The notes below the pieces were generated by a model. It saw only the letters and a program-made list of their open reading frames with translations, did no database searches and was not told the origin of the DNA. Shown here in pieces: positions 25,451 through 34,900 of a DNA stretch of 64,000 nucleotides. Origin of the DNA: Tetraselmis striata (Eukaryota > Chlorophyta > Chlorodendrophyceae > Chlorodendrales > Chlorodendraceae); the NCBI GenBank assembly GCA_006384855.1, contig VCJN01000559.1:51414-115413 (forward strand), given 5' to 3'. Position 1 is the stretch's first letter. Each line of letters starts with the position of its first letter. The translations under genes and the position numbers were made by a program.

Positions 25451-26299
25451 AACTGTCAATCAGAAAACCCCTTCAGTGACAAGTGCTTAGGCTGCCGTAA
25501 TCCTGTAAACCGCCCAACCTCTGCGTTGGCAAAACATATGCCCCTTTTTAATTGCTCTAAACAAGTTATTGGGTTTCTCGTGCTTAATTCCCGAGCCGTT
25601 CCTAGCCCGTGCCAGTGCGGCCATGTGGCATGCGCCACGTTACGGCACCGGTCAGAACACTTGCAACCGTCCAGTTCAGCACTCTCCTTTGTTATGACAA
25701 GCTCCATCGGCCTACTCACAACCCGAGCCCTTTGTGGGCTATTGTTCCTGCTTCAACTACTTCCTATCACGAATACGAGTACTGCCAACACCGTTCCTAC
25801 ATGCGCTTTTGTAGCTCCCAAGATACCGTCGCCTGGCGATTTAGTGGCACCCTACCCATCCGACAGCGGCAAGTCCTTACCTACTAGAATCTCAGCCGGG
25901 CGGTACTACAACTCCGTCCTCGGGTACGGGTACGGGTGCTGCCTCCGATGCTGATCAGCCCACGACCATGGCTTTCCAACGCCACCTCAGCTGTTCGATT
26001 CGCTTGCGTGCGTAACTTCGTGGCCCTCGCTCTTGACTTCCAGTGCACGGGTAGTGCCGCGGCCTCGCGCCTTGATACCATGCGCACGTACAACGCGTGC
26101 GGGCCGGGCTCCATATCGCTTTTCCAGTCGGATCACGAGTCAGCCCGCAAGATTCCCCATGCTGCTTATTCGGCCGCCGGTGCGCGGGTGCTGGGACTTC
26201 GCCCGCGCGGGGGTTCCACGTTTGTCACATGCCCTGGCCCCACGTGTGGTATTGATCCCTTATGACTTCGCTGTACCCGCACGGTTGGCTCGGCCCGCG

Positions 26300-26735
26300 G
26301 TCTGGATGGTTGAGGACCGCGGCCGCCTCGGAAAATTCGCTTTGACGGTGGTCTACATCGTCGCAGTGTTGCTTGTTGTGCAGAACTTCCCTGGCGGTCC
26401 TTCCGTCCCGACTTCATGCTTCTTTCGTGGTCAGTCCGTCCATGCTATTCGGAACTTTGTCGCTAGCCATCCTGCTGAGTTCCGCCATCACATGTCGCGC
26501 ATGCAGCGGGGGGTGTTGCAGCGAGTCTGCTTTCGTGCATGGTACCTTGTGCTGCATTCTCTTTGCCAGATTGCAGACGGCCAAGTATGATGCGTCTAAT
26601 TATCTGCTCGACGTGCTCATTCCCCACCCTCTTCGGTTGCTGCTTCCACGCACCTCGCAGTTGTTGTAGTGGACGTTTCCTATTGCCTTTTTGGGTGATT
26701 TCCTGATCGCCTTTTGCAGCTAGCTCATGTAATTA
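26300..26735 (-). repeat. dispersed repeat family R2, copy at 26.5 kb
   Basis: Reverse complement of 59100-59540. Recognisable shared words include the GGCGGTCCTTCCGTCCCGAC stretch near 26393, GAACTTTGTCGC, GCAGACGGCCAAG and the terminal GATTTCCTGATCGCC plus AGCTAGCTCATG near 26697-26730. Shorter members with the same terminal block occur at 40155-40195 (inverted), 40540-40640 and 48535-48720. Confidence 0.75.
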
Positions 26736-27024
26736 CATTATGATGATATATGCCCACAGGGCAGCAATCGGTTTGGCGACATGTTGCGTGCGAGTCTGCG
26801 CAAGAATTATGACCGCCTGTAGTACAATTTCATTACCCGCTACCGGGTACTACCTGTAGTACTAGTACTACCGCCGCTGCCACTGTATCTGTATGGAGAT
26901 ACTTGTCGCCACCTCGATGCCGCGCTGTGCGCCATATACAGGTGCTTGTATGGAGATAATAATCATGCGCGTATACCTGTAGCGTCTACGAGGCGTACGA
27001 GCATAATCAATGTACAATTTTAAA

Positions 27025-27193
27025 TTACATAAGGGCTTTCACAAAAGCGCACTACAAACAGAACCAACTTCAACTGTGAAAGGTTGCCAGCAAAAGAGAG
27101 ACATAAGCCTGAAACCAAGGTCGAGCAGGAGGACAGGGAGCCAAGAACCAAGAAGGAGCCAAGGCAACCACGAAGTCACTTAGCTGCCAGGGA
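27025..27193 (+). repeat. dispersed repeat family R1, copy 2
   Basis: Nearly identical to 377-542 over about 165 bp, from the TTTCACAAAAGCGCA word through CACGAAGTCACTTAGCTGCC. The high identity between copies 26 kb apart suggests recent spread or gene conversion. Confidence 0.8.
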
Positions 27194-27482
27194 CCAAAGG
27201 GACCCCCGCCCCGGGGTAGGCTATCAGCCGCGGCGAGGACGCTTGCAGCCAATGACCCGGGTCATAGCAACACATGCCGACGAGCGACGCGACGCAGGCG
27301 CAGGAGTACCATCACGTGCCGCACGCGCGGACGCGACCCCGCCAAGAACGTTGTCTGCATGTGCCATGTTGATGAGCAAGGAGAAATGTATAATAATAAA
27401 AGCATAATCAATGTACGGTATCACGTATAGAAAATTATGTACGGGTAGCAACTCAAGCATGTGGACTATACAACCTGCAGTT

Positions 27483-27560
27483 GGCGCACGAGGTCAGCAA
27501 GTGCTGGGGCGGCTTCGGCCGATGTCCCGGGGCGAACTTTACTTTACTTTTACAACCAGG
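27483..27560 (+). repeat. dispersed repeat R4, copy 1
   Basis: About 65 bp around CGGCTTCGGCCGATGTCCCG recur in reverse orientation at 51600-51668, extending into the GGGGCGAACTTTACT flank. The remainder of the element is not recognisable. Confidence 0.65.
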
Positions 27561-27878
27561 ATTCTACTCCTGGCATCATATGTGGGGATACTACCTCACT
27601 GCCAGCGATGACATGCGCGACACTGCTTGTACGGCGGTGTACGACTGTACGCCACAACCAACCTTGCTACCGATACGACCAGCAGACACGCGGGACGCGG
27701 GACACACCACAAACAGCAGCAGCACGCGCAGTCCGAGACAACGTAGCACGCCACGAACCGTGGCAGGCGCCGGAGCGGGGGCGAAACGATCCACTGCAGA
27801 CTACGTTGGCGGGTCCGTGGACGCTGAGTCGCGAGACGGCCCCGATAAAGACGCAGCGCGCCCACCGCGCTCGGCGGG

Positions 27879-30800
27879 ATGAGCGGCGCACCAACGGTTC
27901 AGCGCCCAGCGACGCCCGTCGTGGCCGGTGAGGCCGCCGGAAGCAGTTCCGGTAGCGAAGAGGTGTCGCCGGCGGCGGCGCATGATGCACGTGCCGTTAG
28001 CTTCTTCGACGACGGGCTTGGGGGTCCGGGTTCGCGCAGCCTGGAGGAAGGGGAGGAGGGATGGGATGGTAACGCGTCGCAGCGCTCCGGCAGCGCGCGA
28101 CAGGCTTGGGGAGCCGGGCCTTCCGGCTCGGAGTATACCGCTGGCGTAGGGGCGGCGCGGCGCAACCTGCAACGCTCCCTGCGCGCTCTGCGCCGCACCG
28201 TGGGCTCTTGGCTGCCCCTGTCGCAGGCGCGGAGGGGGCGGCGGAAGGGGAAGCCGGGGGCGGTGATGCCCAAGAGCCAAATAAGCTGGGGCGTGCTGAA
28301 CGCAACGCCGACCCCGTCTGCCGTCGCCCGAGGCGTGGCGCAGAAGTACGCCAGCACGCGGGTGAAGCTAACGGGCGGGCTGGTGGAATGGGCTGGCAAG
28401 CCGCAAGCGCACCGGCAAGCGTGGCAAGCCGGAGGGTCGGAGGACGGGGGCTCCGCCAGGCCGAAAGCCCTACTTGACCTGGCAGGACCTAGCACTCCTA
28501 CCGGGCAGACGACGGCGCTCCTGCACCGCAACTCAGCAGGTAAGCTTCATAGCATAAAAGCCTGCCGACCGTGCTGCTAGACCCAACTGGCCGCCCGCCG
28601 GTCGAGAGGGTTGTCAGCCACTGGCGTCCAAATATCCGCGTCGCCTTTATAAGCAAAACCCCGCCGGGGGGGGGGGGGGGGGGGGGCAAACTCACTGGGT
28701 TATATGTACTCACTGGCTTACGTCCAATCGCGACCTGGGGTCCAGCTTCAAGGACGTTTTGATATCGGGTTTTATGGTTTAGTGTTTTAAAACCCCAAAA
28801 ACCTAAAGCCCTAAACAATAAACCCTAATACCCTAATTCCACGGTGCTTGCATTCCGTCCTGCCTTTCAGTCATGACGATGGCGAAGCAGCATGCTTCTC
28901 AGGAGCTGGCCCCTCCATTGCCGGCAAGCCCCATGCAGCCCCACGGTGCGCCCCTCCCCCTGGCCCCCCATATCGCTGCAGGCTTCCTGAAACATACCCC
29001 AAGGCGGTGCCACGTCATGGCGTGTGTGGGCCGGAACTGGGCGATCGCTGCTGCATATCAGTTAGATAGCTGATTGCTTTGATCGCCGGTCAGAAAGCGC
29101 AACAAGGAAATAATGACACAGGCGGCAGACCATGTCATGGACACTAAAGATCAGGGGTCTTTGGTAGAACACTGTCGACAGCGTGGTGTGGACACAATAA
29201 AGATGTACTAGTATGCGCCCAACCGCAATACCCGCAACATTTCTTTTCAGCGGCATGGGCTTTCCAGGCGTGAACCTCAAGCACTAGATGCCAAATCATG
29301 CAGCCGCACGCAACTGTCTCCCAAGTAGAAGCGGTCCGAGCCATCTAGAGAGCGCTTCGGTTGTCATGGCGCTATTGAGGCTTGTTGGGGCTGCGTTTAG
29401 GCTGCCCGGGATCCGCCTGTATTGTCATGATTGCTTCCAATGTAGCTACCCACGTGGCCGTGAGTCCGCCGGACTGACGCGTGATGGCCGCAGGAGCGTG
29501 GTGGCCCCTCCGAAGAAGCGGCAGCCTGCCCTCGGGGGACTCCCGGGAGGGCTCCCTCGCTCTGACGCCCCTCACCGCCGTCATCCAGCTGGTAAACCGC
29601 CGAACGTCCGCCGCCGCCGCCACCGCCGCTGATTGGGGTGACGACAACACACGGAGTCCGCACGCGTGGGGAAAACTACGGAGCATCGCGGGGAAGGAGC
29701 TGCGCAGCCAGGTGCACATGGGGGCCAGCATCGCGGTGTGCTGCTCGGGGGCGGTGGACAGCAACATCCGGCTCGCGGTGTGCACCGGCACAACGGGGGT
29801 GGCCGTCTACTCGCTGCGCGCGGATGGCTGCTTGACGCGCGCCGCGCAGCTCGAGATCCCCGGGGCCGGCGGCGCGGACGGCTTGCCCGCCTCGCCTGCA
29901 GCCCACCCGCGCACGCGGCGGTACACAACCGGTGCGCTCCCTGCCGCTCCTCCGCAGAACTGCGCCACGGTTTTAACTGCGCAACGATGCCTGCCGCAGC
30001 AGCCGGGCATTCCTGGAGACCAGGAAGTGGCTGTCTATACCAGGGCTGCGCACCAACCTGATCTGGGGTGGGTATATTATGCCAAAACATTACCGGCAGA
30101 GACAGCAGTTATGCCGAGCCAACCTTTCGACTCTGCCTTTTGAATTATGCCACACTACATGTGACTTTTGTGGTTGGTGTATCTGATGCTGTACCTCGCC
30201 GCGCAGCGCAGCGGCAATATAACAAGGACTAGTACCAGTAGCAAATTATACACCGTCAACAACTGTAGTATCAATCGAGCAGCTTCTCATTGTTCACTTA
30301 TTTAATATTGTATTACTGTTCTGCTGAGGATGTAGGTCGCTCCGCGAATCATCATCCTGCACGCACGCAATTATCGAGATGGAGACCCCCCCCCCCCCCC
30401 CTGCGCTCTCACCCCCCCCCCCCCCCCCCCCCCCCCCCAAGAAAAAAATCGACTTGACGCACGATTGAGCCCCATTGCATACTTGAATAGTAATTTTGAC
30501 CCCCTGGCCTGTCGCGGTAGACGGGAGCCCTTCGTTCAACAGGTCGGCACGGGCGAAGGCGGAGCGCTTGTCCATCCTGAGCGTGGAGCTGAACGGCTCG
30601 CTTCTGGCGGTCGGCGCAGCCGGGAACCGGCTGACGCGGCTGACTGGGCAGCCGGCGGGCGGCTACGATGGCGAGGTGTGGCTGTTCGAGTGGAACCGGC
30701 GCTCGCGGGAGTACAGTCGCGTGGCCATGCTGCTCCCCGCGGACGCGCCGCCGGGGCACGGGGGCTGCTTTGGCGCCACTTTGTCCGCCGACGCGCGCAG

Positions 30801-31329
30801 CGGCCGTCTTGTGGTCGGCGCACCCCTCATGGACGGCGCAGCAGGCTGCGTGTACGTCTTCCGAAGGGTGAGGGGCAGAAGATGGTGCCAGACGGCTCGG
30901 CTGGTAAGCCCCGACGCGAACGCCTACTCGGGCGCGTGCTTCGGCAGCGCCGTCGGCCTGCATGGCAGGGATATCTTCGCCGCCTCGGCCTCCGGGATTG
31001 TTTACCATGCGCGCTGGGAGAGCTCCTCGATATCCGCGGACACGCTGGAGATTCTGTCGACCAAGAGATGGAGCGTGGCCGAGCCCGACGGGCGGCATAT
31101 TTGGATCTGCGGGCGCACTGTGCTCGCGTGGGCTCGAAGCACGCTGAAGGTGATGGAGATGCCGGCGAACGGGCAGACAGCCGATGACTGGCAGGAGGTA
31201 GCGTACGTCGAGAGGTCACGACTGCCGCTGGACATGCCCATAAATTGCGTCGCCGCCGACGAAACCTTGTTCGGCGCGCAGCTGACGGGCTCAGCCATCG
31301 AGCTCCTCGCCGTCTCGACCACAGAGTAG
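27879..31329 (+). CDS. FG-GAP (integrin-alpha-like) beta-propeller protein, multi-exon
   Basis: The C-terminal exon, from about 30536 to the stop at 31327-31329, carries two or more clear FG-GAP blades: LLAVGAAG with EVWLFEW, CFGATL with RLVVGAP and CVYVF, then CFGSAVGL. FG-GAP repeats build the ligand-binding propeller of integrin alpha chains and of algal surface or secreted proteins. Proposed upstream exons, with matching phases, are 27879-28539 (ATG start; acidic then basic, low-complexity), 28871-28945, 29494-29591 and 29712-30064; the last holds a diverged blade. Whether 29592-29711 is spliced out is unclear because both readings stay in frame. The first exon has a long antisense frame and no domain, so it could belong to another gene. 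No signal peptide was seen, which is odd for a propeller of this type. A poly(G) run and telomere-like sequence lie in intron 1; poly(C) runs precede the last exon. Confidence 0.65.
28755..28842 (-). repeat. telomere-like tract (CCCTAAA type) in intron 1 of the FG-GAP gene
   Basis: Words such as GCCCTAAACAATAAACCC and TAATACCCTAA cluster here, preceded by GGTTTTATGGTTTAG in the opposite sense. They are near-matches to the plant-type telomere unit in a head-to-head arrangement. Confidence 0.5.
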
Positions 31330-31975
31330 GTGCAATGCAGCGCGAGGAACGCGTTGTATATATAAAATCAATGGGAGAACTTGAGGTTTTGGACGTGAAT
31401 AACATCATCAAGCGACGTCTAGTCGTATGTTACATGGCCGCACATCACGAATCTCTCAAACACTGCACCCTCAGTGCAATAAGCTTCCAATAAATGCCGA
31501 GATAATTCTGGGACTGCTGTGGTGCCGTAATTGTTCCACTACGTCAACCCTAGCATCAGAGTTTACTCCGCCGGTCTATTCTCAGCTTTGTCGAGAGTGA
31601 GACATCCACCTCTCGCGTGGCAGCTCGTGGGTGTGACTTGGACTGCTCTGCGGCTATTCTTGGATCGATGAGTGTCGAACGCGGCGAATCGATTAAACAT
31701 TCTCACCGGCCGATCACTGTCGTCCCCTTCAGCTGCGCCGGCGGCACTGGCTTCACCAGGGTATTGAAGCAGGCGTCTCGTATCGCCTCTGCCGAACCCT
31801 GTGGATCCAGGATCCTGTCCGCCAGCGCTTGCCTGCCATCGAGGCATCGGCAACCTTCAGTCGACTCAGCAGGATGATGACGTTCGCTTAGTCGTCTATG
31901 CGGGCTGCTCCCGAGAGAGCGACAAAACAGTACAGGTAGATGCCAAATCGGCGAGTCGGCGCGCGCGCAACGCAC
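31330..31975. other. convergent intergenic region
   Basis: The FG-GAP gene ends from the left and the acid phosphatase homologue from the right. On the minus strand about 31710-31880 there is a protein-like frame (ALADRILDPQGSAEAI) that could be a further 3' exon of the phosphatase homologue, but its splice phase could not be matched. An AATAAA lies near 31489, a possible polyadenylation signal for the FG-GAP gene. Confidence 0.45.
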
Positions 31976-34900
31976 CGGAATCTGGCAACGCTGCAGTACC
32001 CATTCGGGCAGCCGTGCATCTGGACGGGCTGGTTGTTGCGTAGGAAGCGCACCATCCACAGCCCCTCCGTCCCTGTCAGCACGCTCGCCCAACCGTCGGC
32101 GGTCTTGCGGCTCTGTCGGGCACAGCACGTCAATAAAATTATGGTCAGCGCAGCGGAAAGCAGGCGCACAGGCTGCAGGCTCGCAGTGACAGATGCATAA
32201 ATCGGAGCTCGACACACTCCAAAAGTGCAGCTTGGGTTCAGAGCTTGGAAACGAAAAGCGTGCGAATACCATGATTGAGATGCCTTATTGTCGAGCGGGG
32301 CACTACGGGCACGGGCCATAGTAGTACTTTGCCTTCACCCGACTCTTCCCCGTGATACCAAACCCCTCAGCACGCGCAGACAGGCGTGCTCGAGAACGAC
32401 CATCAAGCTACCCGAGCAAAACCGCAGGTACCGGTGCAGACGGCGGTGGCGGCCGAACTATATGCGATTTTGCTCGGGTAATTTGATGGTCGTTCTCGAG
32501 CATGCCCGTGTATATATTTATATATAGAATATTTATACATGTGTCTATAAATATATGTCCATACCTATAAAATGAATTCATCAAAAATATCTAATAGGTA
32601 TAGTTGTAATTCCCGGTGCTTTCCTGTGTTATATATTATTCGGCAAACGTCAGTAGGTGTGTCGCGGTGCGCACCACTTTCTCTTCCCACACCATGAAAT
32701 TATGCACCTGGACCGCCAATAAATCAGTGAAACTTCGAAAGCGTCAGATCGTCCACTCCATACCACCCAACACCCATCATGGGGCATATATATGCTGGGC
32801 TTATTGTAGGTAGTGATGCTTGTGCGGAGTTCACGGCAGCCCCCAAGAGACCGCGAGGCGTGGGAATGGCAGTGGCCGCAACTCGCCTTTCTGATGTGCT
32901 CCTGGGTCCGTTCTCTCAGCTCCATCACTGCACCGCACGCACGCACCTCAGCGGAGCTGAGGGCAAGTTGACGCATGGCCAGCACGTCATGTGAAAACAG
33001 CCCGCGCTACGTTCTGCATGACTAGTAGTGCAATCGAAGCTCACGGAGAACGACGGTGGAAGCAACGGACGTACAACCCCACAGGTCCCAGCAGCACCGT
33101 AACTACCAAGCACAGCAATCACAACACGGTTTGCATGCCTGGCGGGAGGCACAGCAAGGAGGGCCGCACCAAGCTCCTCTCCGGGCTGCGGCGGCACTGG
33201 CGCTTTCAGGGCAAGAGCCATGATCAGGTTTGCGAGCGTCTCCTCCGGAATGACATTCACCACCAAGCGCTCCTGGGCCCAGTGGCCACATGTCAGCATG
33301 GGAGGCGAGGCCGGCATGGGGAGACGGGAGAGAAGAGCGGGTCCGCGCTGTCGGGCTGGGACCCGGCCGCCGCTGCGCACCTGCTTCTCCCCGGCAGTGG
33401 CGGCCTCGATGCAGTTCAGGATTTCCCCCAGCAGCAGCCCGCCATGCTGCTTGCCGACCAGCTCGGGCTTGTACCTGCAGCCGCCACCCGCCCCGCCGCT
33501 CAGCACCCACCCGCGAGCGAAAGGCGCATGTGCGGGGCATAGGGGTGGTGCGAGAGATGGACGGCATCACGGCCGCCCCAGGCGTAGGGCCGCACCTGGA
33601 GTACCACATCCAGGTGCTGATCTGCTTCATCTTGTGCTTCATGCCCTCGTGGTTCATCCACTGTGACAGCACCCACACAGCATGCTCACGGTGCGGTGCA
33701 TGCGTGTAAACATCAACCGGTTTCTGTCATTCATCCTCAATCAGGAATTTGTAAAACACAAATGATTACAACAGCAACAACGTTCTTAGTAAGTATCTGG
33801 GAAGGCCCACCCCCCCAAAGATATGTATAAGGGGTTGTTGTCGGTATAAGGGACATTGTTGTCGGAATAATACAGAACAATGGAATTCCATCTATAAAAA
33901 ACGAGTCCTGCTGGCGATTTCGTGAGGGGCGGACAGGAGAGAGTGGTGTGGGGGAGAAGGGAAGGGGGGGCTCACCTGCGCAGAGTTCTTTGAGTACTTG
34001 TCGGCGACCTGCAGGTGGCGCAACATCAGAGGCACATCTTGCAGCTGAAGCGGGGAGCACTGCTTCTTGCGTTTCTTCTTGCCACGGCCTGTGTCTTCCT
34101 GCAGAGGCCGCGCAGCGCAGTCATGCAGCATATCCGCGCCAGAGCTCCATGTACACGCACGCAGGCCTTTGGATCACCCGGTAGCAGGGAGCGGCGGCCT
34201 CACCACGGTGCACAGCTGACAGTCCGCCGCGTGCGCCTCCGCCTGATCCCGCGGCTTGCAGCCCGCTAGCTTGCGGATCTGCAGGGAGGCGGCGGAGTCA
34301 GACAAAAGACAAACAAGTGCTAGTGCATGCGGCGAGCTGTAAGGTTGCATACCTTAACCACGTGCTGGGATTGCTGTGTATTGCTGTTTTGCCCCCCCGC
34401 CCCCCCCCTTTCTCAGCGTCGACAGGAAAACGTTTTTTAAACTTGATATATGCCAGAACAAACCACGAATACTTCACGGAAACACTCTTTTGGTGCCGCA
34501 AAACTGCTTTTTGGACCGGTGTACTCAACCGAAGGGGAATTGGGGGATGGAGGTGAAATGTGGTGGACGGTTGTGATGGTGATGGTGATAGTGATGACGG
34601 TATAATTTTGGTTGTAAGTTGCACTGGCAGTGTTGGTAGCGGTGGTGGTGGTGGTGGGTGTGGGGGGGGGGGGGGGGGGGGGGGGGGGCTCCGTTGTACC
34701 TCTCTCATCGTTGATGCCACGCTCTGCTTGTAGGATGTCCACTTGTCGTCCACATCCTCCGCCAGCCGGACCTCCGTGAGCGGCGTGCTGCAAACCTGGC
34801 TCTGCAGCAGCAGCCAGTCCTTGCTCATCTCCAGGGGCGTGTCCACCGGGACGTCCTGTATGCCGGCCCCATCCACCTGCGCTTGCAGCCACACCGCTTA

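Larger units (their letters stand above)
25451..27878. other. intergenic region with repeat copies
   Basis: Lies between the SbcD-SbcC gene and the FG-GAP gene. It contains a reverse copy of repeat family R2 (about 26300-26735), R1 at 27025-27193 and part of R4 at 27483-27560. Open frames at 25526-25954 and 26033-26590 run for 140-185 codons without a domain I recognise; the second overlaps R2 and is best read as repeat sequence. The promoter of the FG-GAP gene should lie near the right end. Confidence 0.5.

Noticed and set aside
27801..28531. Long antisense ORFs (159 and 210 codons) opposite the first FG-GAP exon
   Set aside because: GC-rich DNA opens frames on both strands. The plus frame has an ATG, an acidic block and a perfect GTAAGC donor with consistent phase; the antisense frames have none of these.
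32925..33272. C-terminal extension of the phosphatase homologue to the stop at 32925
   Set aside because: The residues after about 33153 lose similarity to the family, while a frame at 32112-31976 restores it (GCPNGYC). Splicing to that exon is preferred, though unproven.
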